Made by a program: the position numbers and the translations under genes
Notes under the pieces: generated by a model
Databases searched by the model: none
Seen by the model: only the letters and a program-made list of their open reading frames with translations
What the model was told of the DNA's origin: nothing
DNA from: CATOSP01 sp034422355
Lineage (GTDB): Bacteria > Chloroflexota > Dehalococcoidia > Lucifugimonadales > UBA3495
DNA length: 64,000 nt
Reading direction: 5' to 3'
Assembly (NCBI GenBank): GCA_034422355.1
Contig: DAOUJS010000194.1
Span: 1 to 64,000, forward strand
Shown: piece after piece, positions 28,867-38,248 of the stretch
How positions within the stretch are numbered: the stretch's first letter is position 1
How the letters are laid out: each line of letters opens with the position of its first letter

Positions 28867-29925
28867 TCAGGATGCAGCGGACGCCAGCGCCGGGAAGACC
28901 CTGTCCCGGAACGCCGCCAACTCCCGGTGGGGGAACTCGTAGGTCTCCGAGGTCATCAAGTAGAGACGCTTGATCCCCTGGGCCTCGGCCTCCCGCAGGC
29001 GTTGGGCGCAATACTCGGGCGTGCCGATAAGTCCTATGGCATCGCACATCTGCGCCAGCAGGTCCTGGGGCATGAACTGGCACAGCCGCATCGCCTCCTC
29101 CCAGTCCTCCGCATGGGGTATGTCCGGGTAAAGCTCCCGCAGACCCTGGGGAATCTCCAGTTCCTGCGGGTCGATTCCCGCCGCCCGGAGGTAGGGTTCA
29201 TGGGTAGTCTCGATCAGCCTCTGGGCGCACAGCGGACGGGCGATCTCCCGGGCCTCCTGCTGGTCCTCGTGGATGATGGTTGTCGCGGTCAGGGCCATCT
29301 CGATTTCGTCAGGGTCGCGTCCGGCGCGTTTCGCCCCGGCCTCCAGGTGTTGGCGGGCTACCTCGATGGACCCGGGCGCGATGCCCACCTGCAAGAGCAC
29401 GCCGTCCGCCACCTCGCCCGCGAGTTCAATGGCCCGGGGACCGTGGGCGGCGATGAAAATCGGGGGCGTGCCGGGGCCGCTTCCGGACCCGCCCGCCGCA
29501 TGGCGCATCCGGCTGCGGACGTCGTTGAAGGTTACGTCCTCTCCCCGCAGCAGTTCCTTCATGGTCAGAGCCGCCCGGCGCATCTGCCGGACGGAAGCGG
29601 GGCGCACTCCCACGGTCTGCACCGAGCTGAAACCCCGGCCCATCCAGAACTCCACCCGGTCCGGCGCAAGCTCGGCCACGGTCTTCATTGCCGAGGCCAG
29701 GACGGAGACATGGCGCGTAACCGGGTTGATGACCGCCGACGAAATCCTGATGCGCTCCGTCGCCTGCACCGCAAAGGCCATGCTGACGAATACGTCGCGC
29801 TCCAGCAGTTGGGAGTCCAGCACTCCCACGCCATCGAATCCCGCCTCCTCGGCCTGGCGGGCAAAGCCGGCGAGTTCGGTAACGGGTCTGCAGGGAGGGA
29901 CCCTGAGATCAATCTGGATGGCCAT
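28867..29925 (-). CDS. LLM class flavin- or F420-dependent oxidoreductase
   Basis: A 352-aa luciferase-like barrel protein. ELAGFARQAEEAGFDGVGVLD opens the barrel; SSAVINPVTRH and FWMGRGFS correspond to the cofactor-binding loops, and PPIFIAAHGPRAIELAGEVADG is the conserved central strand. This subtype resembles methylene-tetrahydromethanopterin reductase-like F420 enzymes, but no F420 biosynthesis gene is in the window. It is 67 bp after another family member on the same strand, so the two are probably co-expressed. Confidence 0.85.
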   Translation of the reverse strand: MAIQIDLRVPPCRPVTELAGFARQAEEAGFDGVGVLDSQLLERDVFVSMAFAVQATERIRISSAVINPVTRHVSVLASAMKTVAELAPDRVEFWMGRGFSSVQTVGVRPASVRQMRRAALTMKELLRGEDVTFNDVRSRMRHAAGGSGSGPGTPPIFIAAHGPRAIELAGEVADGVLLQVGIAPGSIEVARQHLEAGAKRAGRDPDEIEMALTATTIIHEDQQEAREIARPLCAQRLIETTHEPYLRAAGIDPQELEIPQGLRELYPDIPHAEDWEEAMRLCQFMPQDLLAQMCDAIGLIGTPEYCAQRLREAEAQGIKRLYLMTSETYEFPHRELAAFRDRVFPALASAAS

Positions 29926-29992
29926 GTGTTCCTCCGGGTATCGGATATTATGTAACAGGGGCGGTTTAGCGCGGCAGCCAACGCTTCAGGAA

Positions 29993-31087
29993 TTACCAGG
30001 GCGGCTCGAAAGGTTCCTCGTTTACATCGCTTACCAGGTCCATCAGGCGGCCCAGCACCTCTATCCGTTCCTTCAGACCGGGAACGGCAAGCCCGGTGCG
30101 GCCCACGGCCCGGTAACGCAAGGACGCCGCCAGGGTATTTACCCCCGCGTCCCGGTAGGCCCGGATGCGCTCCTTGACCATCTCGCCGGTGCCGATGAGG
30201 TTCGACTTCAGGACCATCTCGGCAGGGACCAGCTTGCGGGCCTCGTCCCTGCGCCCGTCAATCCATAGGTTCTGTATCGCCTTCGCCTCGTCGGCGTACC
30301 CGGCGCGGCAGTAGGCGGCGTTGTAAAAGTTGTACTCCCGTGACCCCATCGCGCCGAGGCTGAAGGCCAGGCCCGGTTTCAGGGCTTCCACCGCCTCATC
30401 CACGTCGTCCGTGAATAACACCGAGCCGCCCACCTGGAGGTCAATGTCCGACATGGACCGTCCAGCTTTGTCAGCGCCTTCCCTGATGTAATCGAAGAAG
30501 GCGCCGGCGTGTTCGGGCATGAAGGACGTGCCCTTCCAACCGTCGGCCAGCTCCCCGGTCAGCCGCAGGTTGCGCGGACCCAGTGAGGCGATGTAGACCG
30601 GGATGTCTGGCATGGCGGGGGACTCAGTGCGGATGGACTTGCCCTGGCCCTCCCGGACCGGGAGTTGGAAGTTGCGGCCCTGGTAGGCGACGCGCTGCCC
30701 GGAAAAGACCTGCTTCATAATTTCAATGGTCTCCCGGGTGCGCCCTATCGGGTCGTCGAAGATGACGCCGTGAAACCCCTCAATCACCTGGGGGCCGCTG
30801 GTGCCGACCCCCAGCAGGAACCTGCCGTTGGACATGGAGTAGAGGGACATTGCGGTCATTGCCGTGTTGGTCGGGGTGCGGGTGCCCAGTTGGAGCACCC
30901 CCGTGCCCAGCTTGATGCGGGAGGTCTTGGCCGCCAGGTAGGCCAGCGGCGTTGCCCCGTCGAACCCCCATGCCTCGGGAGACCAGATGCTGTCAACGCC
31001 CAGCCGTTCCGCCTCGATGGCGAAGGTGGAAAGTTCGTCCCAATCGGCTACGGCATAGCCATGTATGAACCCGGTGGAGACCCGCAT
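29993..31087 (-). CDS. LLM class flavin- or F420-dependent oxidoreductase
   Basis: A 364-aa luciferase-like protein. AIEAERLGVDSIWSPEAWG, GTGVLQLGTRTPTNTAMTA and GRFLLGVGTSGPQVIEG are signatures of the F420-type members, and PDIPVYIASLGPRNLRLTGE is the central strand. It is the first gene of a minus-strand run, divergent from the TPP enzyme gene at 31321 with a 233-bp shared promoter region. Substrate not deducible. Confidence 0.86.
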   Translation of the reverse strand: MRVSTGFIHGYAVADWDELSTFAIEAERLGVDSIWSPEAWGFDGATPLAYLAAKTSRIKLGTGVLQLGTRTPTNTAMTAMSLYSMSNGRFLLGVGTSGPQVIEGFHGVIFDDPIGRTRETIEIMKQVFSGQRVAYQGRNFQLPVREGQGKSIRTESPAMPDIPVYIASLGPRNLRLTGELADGWKGTSFMPEHAGAFFDYIREGADKAGRSMSDIDLQVGGSVLFTDDVDEAVEALKPGLAFSLGAMGSREYNFYNAAYCRAGYADEAKAIQNLWIDGRRDEARKLVPAEMVLKSNLIGTGEMVKERIRAYRDAGVNTLAASLRYRAVGRTGLAVPGLKERIEVLGRLMDLVSDVNEEPFEPPW

Positions 31088-31250
31088 TCAAACCCCTCCT
31101 TTAATATCCCGCCCGCACCCCGCTTCCGCGGCCATGACCGGCGATGCCGGTAGTTTAACCCCGCATGTGACTATGCACAATCAGCGGGTGGAATCGCTCA
31201 ATCAATTGGGACCAGGCACAATTGGGGCCGGGCAGGACTCTGCCGGAGTG

Positions 31251-31297
31251 TATAATTGGCCAGCAAAACTCTCCGGGGGCGCGACCCCCGTGCGGAG
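31251..31297 (+). promoter_or_regulatory. Promoter -10 box and leader hairpin before the TPP enzyme
   Basis: TATAAT at 31251-31256 is a consensus -10; no clear -35 is seen at the usual distance. The leader contains a hairpin with GGGGG (31275-31279) pairing CCCCC (31285-31289), extended by CTCC/GGAG. An AGGAGG ribosome site precedes the ATG at 31321. Confidence 0.45.
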
Positions 31298-31320
31298 ACC
31301 AAGTTCAGGAGGACTGATCT

Positions 31321-33003
31321 ATGACTGTAAGCGTGGGAACCGGGATAGCACGGGTATTGAAGCAGGAAGGAGTGGAGTGGGTCTCCACTTTCCCGGTCTG
31401 CCGGGTCAATAACTCCCTTGGCCGGGAAGGAATACAGATGGTGATGATGCGGGACGACCGCTACGCGGTGGCCCTGGCCGATGCCTTCTCCCGCATCAAC
31501 GCCGGGGCGACGTCCGGACCCGCCCGGCCCGCCCCCCGCATCGGAGTGGCTACCTTCCAGGGAGGCGTCAACGCCGCGGGGTTGCAGGTCGCCTACGCGG
31601 GCATGGCCCAAGCCTATGAGGACGGCTCCCCGGTGCTGTGCATCACCGACGGGGTGCCCATTGGCGGGACCGAGAACAGCCAGTTCGACGTCACGGCCAG
31701 CCTCAAGACGGTGTCCAAGTGGTACGGCTACCTGGACAGGCCGGAGCGGCTTCACGAGTTCATGCGCCGTGCCTTCACGATGCTGCGGTCTGGCAGGCCC
31801 GGCCCCGTGGTGCTGGCCATCCCCGACGCCGACGCCCTGTTCGACGAGACCGTCGATCCCTACCTGCCGGTCAAGGCATGGAAGTCGCTCCCCGACCCCG
31901 CCGACGTGTCTGCCGCGGCGGACCTGCTGCTGGAGGCCCGGGACCCGCTGATTTATGCCGGGGAGGGCGTCATATACGCAGGCGCGTCGGACCAGCTCAA
32001 GTCATTCGCCGAGCTGGCCAACGCCCCGGTGATCACCACCCTGAAGGCCAAGGGCGCGTTCCCCGAAGACCATCCCCTGTTCGTTGGAGTCAGGGGCGGC
32101 CAGGTGGACCACTACCTGAACAGGTGCGACCTGCTGCTGGCCGTCGGCTCCAGCCTCTCGCCGGGCCGGTTCAGCCACGGTATACCGAACGCCGTGGCCA
32201 AGAAGATCATCCATTGCAACGTGGACGAACTGCACGTCAACAAGGCTTATCCCACCTCCGTTGCCCTGATAGGCGATGCCCGGTTTTCCCTCGAAGCCCT
32301 GGAGAGGACGCTGTCGGACAAGACCGGGGGCAACGGCAGGGAACCGGGAAGCGTGATGGCGGAAGTCAGGGCGGCCCGGGACGAGGCCCTGGCCCAGTAC
32401 CGGGAGGCGATGGCATCCACGGACACCCCAATCAACCCCTACCGGGTCTACGCCGGGCTGATGGAGGTGCTCGACCCGCTCAAGTCCTTCGTCACCCACG
32501 AGTCTGGGAACACCAGGGATCAGTTGAGCACGGTGTACGACACGCTGATACCACGCGGGTTCCTGGGCTGGGGGAATGTGTCGTCCCTGGGGTTCAGCCT
32601 GGCGGCCACCATCGCCGCCAAAATTTCCTTCCCGGACCGGCACTGCGTGGCCGTCACCGGGGAGGCCGGTCTTGGCTACATGATGGGCAACCTGGAAGTG
32701 CCATTGCGCCAGAACCTGGGGATTACCATCGCCCACGTCAGCAACGGCGGTTTCTCCGGCTACGGCCCCGGCTTCTGGGGAGACGGACACGACCCCTTTA
32801 CCCACCGGGTGTTGGGGTACGAAGAAGTGGATATGTCCAGGGTAATCGGTGAGTTGGGCTATCACACCGAGCGGGTGACGGAACCTGCCGATGTGGGGCC
32901 GGCCCTGAACCGCGCCCTGGCCGCCAACGACTCCAACCAGCCGTCCTACATCGAGTTCGTTTGCAGCCAGTATCCCATCTACGGCGGTTGGGTCGGCAGG
33001 TAA
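31321..33003 (+). CDS. Thiamine-pyrophosphate-dependent enzyme (acetolactate synthase-like)
   Basis: A 560-aa protein with the three-domain plan of the acetolactate synthase/oxalyl-CoA decarboxylase family: Pyr domain (about 1-170), central domain (190-335) and PP domain (380-560). The activator Glu of family members (R-H-E-Q) corresponds here to RDDR, with Asp at 45-46. The Mg-TPP motif GDG...NN reads TGEAG...SNGGF. The substrate is probably a 2-oxoacid or acyl-CoA but is unknown, and activity is uncertain given these changes. It converges with the MFS gene, 10 bp away. Confidence 0.8.
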   Translation: MTVSVGTGIARVLKQEGVEWVSTFPVCRVNNSLGREGIQMVMMRDDRYAVALADAFSRINAGATSGPARPAPRIGVATFQGGVNAAGLQVAYAGMAQAYEDGSPVLCITDGVPIGGTENSQFDVTASLKTVSKWYGYLDRPERLHEFMRRAFTMLRSGRPGPVVLAIPDADALFDETVDPYLPVKAWKSLPDPADVSAAADLLLEARDPLIYAGEGVIYAGASDQLKSFAELANAPVITTLKAKGAFPEDHPLFVGVRGGQVDHYLNRCDLLLAVGSSLSPGRFSHGIPNAVAKKIIHCNVDELHVNKAYPTSVALIGDARFSLEALERTLSDKTGGNGREPGSVMAEVRAARDEALAQYREAMASTDTPINPYRVYAGLMEVLDPLKSFVTHESGNTRDQLSTVYDTLIPRGFLGWGNVSSLGFSLAATIAAKISFPDRHCVAVTGEAGLGYMMGNLEVPLRQNLGITIAHVSNGGFSGYGPGFWGDGHDPFTHRVLGYEEVDMSRVIGELGYHTERVTEPADVGPALNRALAANDSNQPSYIEFVCSQYPIYGGWVGR

Positions 33004-33013
33004 CTGCCGAGCC

Positions 33014-34261
33014 TCAGGCAATCACGGGGCGGCGCGCCAGCCGCGTCGCCCACAGGAACCCAATCGCGGCAACGTATAGCCCCACCGCCAGCAGGAACGC
33101 TCCCGCGTAGTCCCCCTGCAGGTCGAAGAGCAGGCCGCCTATCACCGGCCCTGCCAGAAGCCCGACGCTCCGCCCCGCCTGGATGATTCCCATCGCGGTG
33201 CCCAGGCTGTTGGCGGGAATGATGTCCGCCGCCTTCGCGCTCAGGGCCAGCCCGCCGATGCCGTCGCTCAGGCCCGAGAACGCCACGAACACCACCAGGG
33301 GCCACAGCGCCTCCCCGTCTCCGAGAAGCAGCACCACCACGATGGCGGTGATCTGCATCCCGAACCCCAGGGTGAAGACCGGCTCCCTGCCAAGCACGTC
33401 GGAGAGAGCGCCGGTGATGGGCCGCCCTACCAGGCCTACCAGGCCCACGGCCCCGATGGTCGATGCGGCCTGGAGCGCGGAATACCCTCCGGCAACGAAG
33501 AAGGCCACCATGTGGACGTTGGTCAACTGTATCCCCACCGACGAAATGGTCCGGGCCATCACCAGGTACCAGAGGGCATCGGAGCGCAGCAGCCTCCCCG
33601 CTTGTCCCCTGGGTACGGTGTCGGGTTGAGGTGCAGCCTGCCGGACAGGCTCCTCCATCGAGTCCGGAGGACCGCGTTGGAAGAGCAGGTTGGCAGGAAC
33701 GACCATCAGGAAGAACACTGGCCCGAGTATGCGGCAGGTTATCCGCCAGCCTACCTGCGAGATCAGGAGTTGGGCCAGGGGCGCAAAAATGCCCTGCCCA
33801 ACGGGATTGCCGGAGTCGGCCAGTCCCAACGCGCGGCCGCGGCTCTTGGGGAACCAGGGGGCCAGGTTGGCGGTGGCGGTGAAGGACGATACGGCGTTTT
33901 CCCCAATGGTGACCACCACCCCGTAGAAGATGAACAGTTGCCAGAACTCCGAAACAAAACTGCTGCCCATGTACCCGGCCAGCAGCACCGTCCCGCCCAG
34001 GGCAAACAGGTATCTTGGGCCGAGGCGGTCCAGTATTCCGCCGAGCAGGGGGGACATCAACGCCCCGGTCAGGCCGGAGGTCGAGAATATCCCGGCGGTG
34101 GCGGCAGCGCTCCGGGCGAAGCTCTCCCGGAAGGCCAGGAACAGCACCGGAGCGGTGTTCTTGATCCCGCCCTCGGCCGTCAGGTTGAGGAAGGCCAGGC
34201 AGAAGATGACCCATCCGTAGTGGCGCTTCTTCAGGGCATCCCGCCAGAGGTTTCCAACCAA
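33014..34261 (-). CDS. MFS transporter
   Basis: A 415-aa integral membrane protein with about 12 hydrophobic segments. KRHYGWVIFCLAFLNL opens helix 1, and a motif-A-like loop (LGGILDRLGPRYLFALGG) follows helix 2. This plan matches oxalate/formate or monocarboxylate-type carriers of the OFA group. It faces away from the substrate-binding protein gene at 34386 and converges with the TPP enzyme, so it could import the acid that the TPP enzyme uses; this is inference. Confidence 0.85.
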   Translation of the reverse strand: MVGNLWRDALKKRHYGWVIFCLAFLNLTAEGGIKNTAPVLFLAFRESFARSAAATAGIFSTSGLTGALMSPLLGGILDRLGPRYLFALGGTVLLAGYMGSSFVSEFWQLFIFYGVVVTIGENAVSSFTATANLAPWFPKSRGRALGLADSGNPVGQGIFAPLAQLLISQVGWRITCRILGPVFFLMVVPANLLFQRGPPDSMEEPVRQAAPQPDTVPRGQAGRLLRSDALWYLVMARTISSVGIQLTNVHMVAFFVAGGYSALQAASTIGAVGLVGLVGRPITGALSDVLGREPVFTLGFGMQITAIVVVLLLGDGEALWPLVVFVAFSGLSDGIGGLALSAKAADIIPANSLGTAMGIIQAGRSVGLLAGPVIGGLLFDLQGDYAGAFLLAVGLYVAAIGFLWATRLARRPVIA

Positions 34262-34289
34262 ATTAGTGGCGCCTCCTGACCGTGGGACT

Positions 34290-34295
34290 TATAGT
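34290..34295 (+). promoter_or_regulatory. Possible -10 box in divergent gap
   Basis: TATAGT in the 124-bp gap between the divergent MFS gene and the substrate-binding protein. It lies 90 bp before the start at 34386. No clear -35 box. Confidence 0.25.
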
Positions 34296-34385
34296 GTCCC
34301 GGAGTGTGACGGTGTTGTTCGGGGACGAATCCGCGTTCGTGGACACTATTCACGTTGGACGGATGTTTGTCAAAGGAGTGGAACG

Positions 34386-35423
34386 ATGGCAGTACATATC
34401 ACGATGGCCTTCTCCGACAATCCAAGGGTCCAGCCCCTGCGCGACGGAACCGTGAAGCCGGAGGGCATCGACCTGGAGATGCTGACCATACCGCCCAGCG
34501 ACCTGTTCTACCGCAACCTGGCCTATGACGAGTTCGATGCTTCCGAGATGTCAATATCCGAGACCCTGCTGGCCTTGGAACGGAGCGACGGGTCGAAATG
34601 GGACTGGTCGGCCCTGCCGGTGTTCCTGAGCCGTGGCCATGTATGGCCGAGCCTCTACGTCAACGCCGAATCCGGCATCGAGTCCCTGTCCGACCTCAAG
34701 GGCAAGCGCATCGGCATCCCGGACTACGATATGACCGCCGGCCTCTGGTTTCGTGCCACCCTGCTGGACCTCTACGGCATCGAGGCAGGTGACAACGTCT
34801 GGTTCAACGGCCGCACCAGGGAGCATAGCCACGGAGGGGCCTTGGGCCTGGACGACGCCGGTCCGGTGGGAGTGACCCATCACTGGCTGACGGTGGACCA
34901 GACCCTGGACGTGATGCTGGACAGGGGAGAGATCGACGCCTTCACCGCCATGCGCTCAGGCGGACGGGTCACGGCAGGCGACCCAACGGTAATCGACCGT
35001 TACGGCGGCACCCCCACGGCGGAGAACCCAAGAATCAGGAAGCTGCTGGCGGACGATGGCAAGGAAGTGGTGTACGAGTATTTCCGCAAGACGGGGTTCT
35101 TCCACTGCAACCACCATGTCATCGTGCAGAACCGGATACTGAGGGAACACCCCTGGGTTGCGCTGGAGCTGTTCAATGCGCTGCGGCGTTCCAAGGAGGT
35201 GGCCATCCAGAGGGCAAGGGAGGCCCAGGCCGCCTATCTCTATTTCCCCGGCTCGGACTTTGCCGGTCAAGCATCAGTCATTGGCCCTGACCCGTATCCC
35301 ATCGGCATCCGGGCGATGGGCAAGAACGTTGAACGGGCAGTACAGGCGTCGCAGGAACAGGGATTGTTGACCAAGCCCCTGGCCCTTGAGGACATTTACT
35401 TCCACACGACGATGGGGACGTGA
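34386..35423 (+). CDS. NMT1/4,5-dihydroxyphthalate decarboxylase-like substrate-binding fold protein
   Basis: A 345-aa protein with a periplasmic-binding-protein type II fold. LYVNAESGIESLSDLKGKRIG is the typical domain-linking segment of NMT1/TauA-like and 4,5-dihydroxyphthalate decarboxylase-like proteins. There is no signal peptide: the protein begins MAVHITMAFSDNPRV, so a cytoplasmic enzyme such as a decarboxylase is as likely as a transporter component. No ABC permease or ATPase is nearby. The start at 34386 has AAAGGAG seven bases upstream. Confidence 0.75.
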   Translation: MAVHITMAFSDNPRVQPLRDGTVKPEGIDLEMLTIPPSDLFYRNLAYDEFDASEMSISETLLALERSDGSKWDWSALPVFLSRGHVWPSLYVNAESGIESLSDLKGKRIGIPDYDMTAGLWFRATLLDLYGIEAGDNVWFNGRTREHSHGGALGLDDAGPVGVTHHWLTVDQTLDVMLDRGEIDAFTAMRSGGRVTAGDPTVIDRYGGTPTAENPRIRKLLADDGKEVVYEYFRKTGFFHCNHHVIVQNRILREHPWVALELFNALRRSKEVAIQRAREAQAAYLYFPGSDFAGQASVIGPDPYPIGIRAMGKNVERAVQASQEQGLLTKPLALEDIYFHTTMGT

Positions 35424-35429
35424 TGGAGC

Positions 35430-35472
35430 GTCCGAACTGTGGTTTTTATGATTTGGAGATTGGCATGATTAT
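35430..35472 (+). repeat. 43-bp repeat, copy 1 (5' of helicase)
   Basis: Matches 37797-37839 in the same orientation, 35 of 43 positions identical without gaps. Both begin GTCYGAACTGTG and end ATTGGCRTGATTAT. The two copies bracket the helicase gene. Confidence 0.8.
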
Positions 35473-35545
35473 TTGGCATACTTGCATGGGGGTGTGAAGG
35501 ATAGGGGTATAACGCGGATACCGATGTTATTCGGCAGGGCAGACG

Positions 35546-37795
35546 ATGGTTGAGTTACGTTGCTACCAGAGGGACTTGCTGCATCAAACGGAGCAAGCCC
35601 TGGAGATTCCGAATGCGCGGGTGATGATGCAGTTGCCCACCGGCGGGGGCAAGACCCACATCGCCGCCGCCCTGCTGTCCGGGCAGTTGAAGGACGGGCG
35701 CAAGGCGGCGTGGCTGACCCACCGCAGGGAGTTGGCCGGTCAGACCGAGGGCATGTTGCGAGATGCCGGGGTCTCGGCAACGTCACGCATCCAATGGATT
35801 CCCAATACTGTCGCCCCGGCGATATCCAATGGGACCGTGGTCCTGATGGCCCAAACGGTAAGCCGCCGGACTGCCGGGACCAATGTATGGAATTATGTTT
35901 ACGACAGCAACGACATCCTGATCATCGACGAGGCCCACCATGCTACTGCCGATGGTTGGGCCAGGGCCATAGACCAGTGGCCCGGCCCCGTCTTGGGCAT
36001 GACGGCTACTCCGTGGCGCCTTTCACAGAAGGAGGGGTTCGACCATCTGTTTGATAGACTGGTCTGCGGACCGCAAGTAGCGGCTTTGCAGGCGGACGGA
36101 TGGCTGTGCCGGGCGCGGGTCTTATCGCCGCCAGAGGGAGAACGAATCCTCGGCGGCCAGGTGACGCTGACCGGTGACTACAGCGAGCCGGGTATTGAAC
36201 TGGCCAATGAGGATAGCGAGGTCTGGACTGCCGGGGCATTGCGGTTCTGGCAAAATCACGGCGAAGACCGTCAAACGCTCGTCTATGCCGTGTCAGTAAG
36301 ACACGCGCGAAATCTTACCGGCGTTTTCAACGATTATGGGATGCCGGCTGGCGTATTGTTGGGTGATACTCCGGGTGCAGAGCGGGATGACTTAATAGAG
36401 CGATTCAAGGATGGAAGACTCAAAGTCCTGGTAAATGTAGCCGTCGCCACTGAAGGATTTGATCTGCCCGACGCCGCCTGTGTAGTCCTGACGCGGCCGA
36501 CCATGAGCCTGTCCCTGTACCTGCAAATGGTGGGCCGGGGCCTACGTCCCAAGCCGGACGGCGGCGATTGTGTAGTTCTCGACATGGCGGGGAACAGCTT
36601 CCGGCACGGCCTGCCGGAAGAAGACCGGGAATGGTCCCTGAGACCGCGGGGAGCATCGCCTGTTGGAGAATCCCCGGTGGTTCACTGCCCAGTATGCGAG
36701 GCCGTATCCCCCGCAGCCAGCCATTATTGCGGCAACTGCGGGGAGCCTTTTGGGGAAACGTGCAGCCGCTGCGGGGCATGGCGGGCGCGGGCAAGGTGGA
36801 GCCGGAAAACTGCCTGCGGTGATGCCCATGAGTTGGTCTGTGATTTGTGTCATTATGACGCTCACATCCAGGCGCAGCTACCCGTCACGGAAGAACTGGA
36901 GGAGTTGGCGATGTTGGCAGACGATGATGGACTTTCGCCCCAGCGGGACCCGTTCATCAAGAATTTGCTGGAGGAAGAATTGCGCCGTGCTGGCGATGCT
37001 GAGAAACAGTCTGAACTGCGCGATTCAATTGGAAAGCGGGAATTGGAAATCCAAAGTGTTGACGGGATGTGGCAACAGTTTGAGCAACATCTGCTTGCAA
37101 TACCATTTGAACAACGCCCGGATAGTGAACCGGTAAAGGCGATTATGTTCGTCCAGTGGATGGAGGGGCAAAAAGCGGAACTCAACAAGTGGAGAGAGGA
37201 ACTTGCCAATCTGGAATCTCAACCCATCGATGTACAACTGATTTACGATAGCGCCAGGGAGCGGCTGCTAAGGTTATTTGACGCTGAAGCGAGGGATGCC
37301 GGACTGTTTCCGCAGAAACGCAGGCGAACGCGCAGGCGGGAAATGCTCCCTCAAGCTCCGGTCCAGGAACCGTCCAGTACCGTTTCAAATGAGCCTGGAG
37401 AGTGGATGACGTTCGTCCAGCTTGAGGAATGGAGTCGGGCAAAGCTAACCGGAAGAACATCAATTAGGCCCGACCGGCTTCGAGATCCGGATGGACAAGA
37501 GATATCCGTCGGCAACTGGATAAATCTTCTCTTGGAAACGGCCGAATGGTTGATACGGCAAGGGCTACTGACTAAAGATATGTGCCCTGTCAAAGTTGGG
37601 AGGATGGACAAGAGATATTTGATTCACTTGTCGCCCACACATCCGACCGGACGAGAATTCGGTGTTGATAAACAGCTGTCAAATGGCTCGCGCATCGAGC
37701 TTCAATGGGACCCTAGGAACACTGTCCGGCGCTGTGTGGAGTTGGTCAATAAGTTTGGCCAAGAGCCAGCTCAGTTTCACGTTCTGTTGAGCTGA
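35546..37795 (+). CDS. Superfamily 2 DEAD/DEAH helicase with zinc-finger region
   Basis: A 749-aa SSL2/type III restriction-like helicase. Walker A is PTGGGKT (31-37), motif II DEAH (128-131), motif III TAT (153-155) and motif VI QMVGRGLRPK (327-336). Four or more CxxC pairs between 381 and 435 (CPVC, CGNC, CSRC, CDLC) suggest zinc ribbons. The C-terminal 300 residues are charged, helical and clearly more AT-rich than the N-terminal half, with no nuclease motif that I recognise. It lacks the HsdR nuclease domain. It is exactly bracketed by two direct 43-bp repeats and followed by a GxxExxY gene. Defence or DNA-repair roles are possible. Confidence 0.85.
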   Translation: MVELRCYQRDLLHQTEQALEIPNARVMMQLPTGGGKTHIAAALLSGQLKDGRKAAWLTHRRELAGQTEGMLRDAGVSATSRIQWIPNTVAPAISNGTVVLMAQTVSRRTAGTNVWNYVYDSNDILIIDEAHHATADGWARAIDQWPGPVLGMTATPWRLSQKEGFDHLFDRLVCGPQVAALQADGWLCRARVLSPPEGERILGGQVTLTGDYSEPGIELANEDSEVWTAGALRFWQNHGEDRQTLVYAVSVRHARNLTGVFNDYGMPAGVLLGDTPGAERDDLIERFKDGRLKVLVNVAVATEGFDLPDAACVVLTRPTMSLSLYLQMVGRGLRPKPDGGDCVVLDMAGNSFRHGLPEEDREWSLRPRGASPVGESPVVHCPVCEAVSPAASHYCGNCGEPFGETCSRCGAWRARARWSRKTACGDAHELVCDLCHYDAHIQAQLPVTEELEELAMLADDDGLSPQRDPFIKNLLEEELRRAGDAEKQSELRDSIGKRELEIQSVDGMWQQFEQHLLAIPFEQRPDSEPVKAIMFVQWMEGQKAELNKWREELANLESQPIDVQLIYDSARERLLRLFDAEARDAGLFPQKRRRTRRREMLPQAPVQEPSSTVSNEPGEWMTFVQLEEWSRAKLTGRTSIRPDRLRDPDGQEISVGNWINLLLETAEWLIRQGLLTKDMCPVKVGRMDKRYLIHLSPTHPTGREFGVDKQLSNGSRIELQWDPRNTVRRCVELVNKFGQEPAQFHVLLS

Positions 37796-37796
37796 T

Positions 37797-38248
37797 GTCT
37801 GAACTGTGATTATTGTGATTATGGGATTGGCGTGATTATGAGAGGGTATCGGTGCTCTGAATTAACCGGAAAAGTGATCGGGTGCGCTATGACGGTCCAT
37901 TCCGCCTTGGGCAATGGGTTCCAGGAAGTGACTTATCAAAGAGCGTTGGAAGTCGAAATGGCCGATGAAGGGCTGTCCTTTACCCGAGAGCATGAAATGC
38001 CAATCTATTATAAAGGCCGGCAAATAGGGTCAAGGAGAGTGGATTTTCTGGTGGACAGCGTGGTCTCAGTGGAATTGAAGGCCATTGCCCGGTTGGAAGA
38101 CGTACACCTGGCGCGGGCAATCAATTACCTGGAGGCATACGACCTGGAGGTGGGGTTACTCATCAATTTTGGCGCAAGGAGCCTTGAATTCAAGCGAGTA
38201 ACCAACAGGAAATTCATCCAAAGAAATCAGATAAATCACAGTTCAGAC
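37797..38248 (+). mobile_element. 452-bp GxxExxY unit with perfect 15-bp inverted ends
   Basis: GTCTGAACTGTGATT (37797-37811) is repeated as its exact reverse complement at 38234-38248. The only gene inside is a GxxExxY protein. There is no transposase, and I see no target-site duplication. The left end also matches the 43-bp repeat at 35430. From memory, similar terminal sequences flank GxxExxY genes in other genomes; this needs checking. Confidence 0.65.

Noticed and set aside
35546..37795. The SF2 helicase as the missing HsdR
   Set aside because: It lacks the HsdR N-terminal nuclease and is 22 kb away inside its own repeat-bounded unit; its zinc-ribbon plan differs from HsdR.
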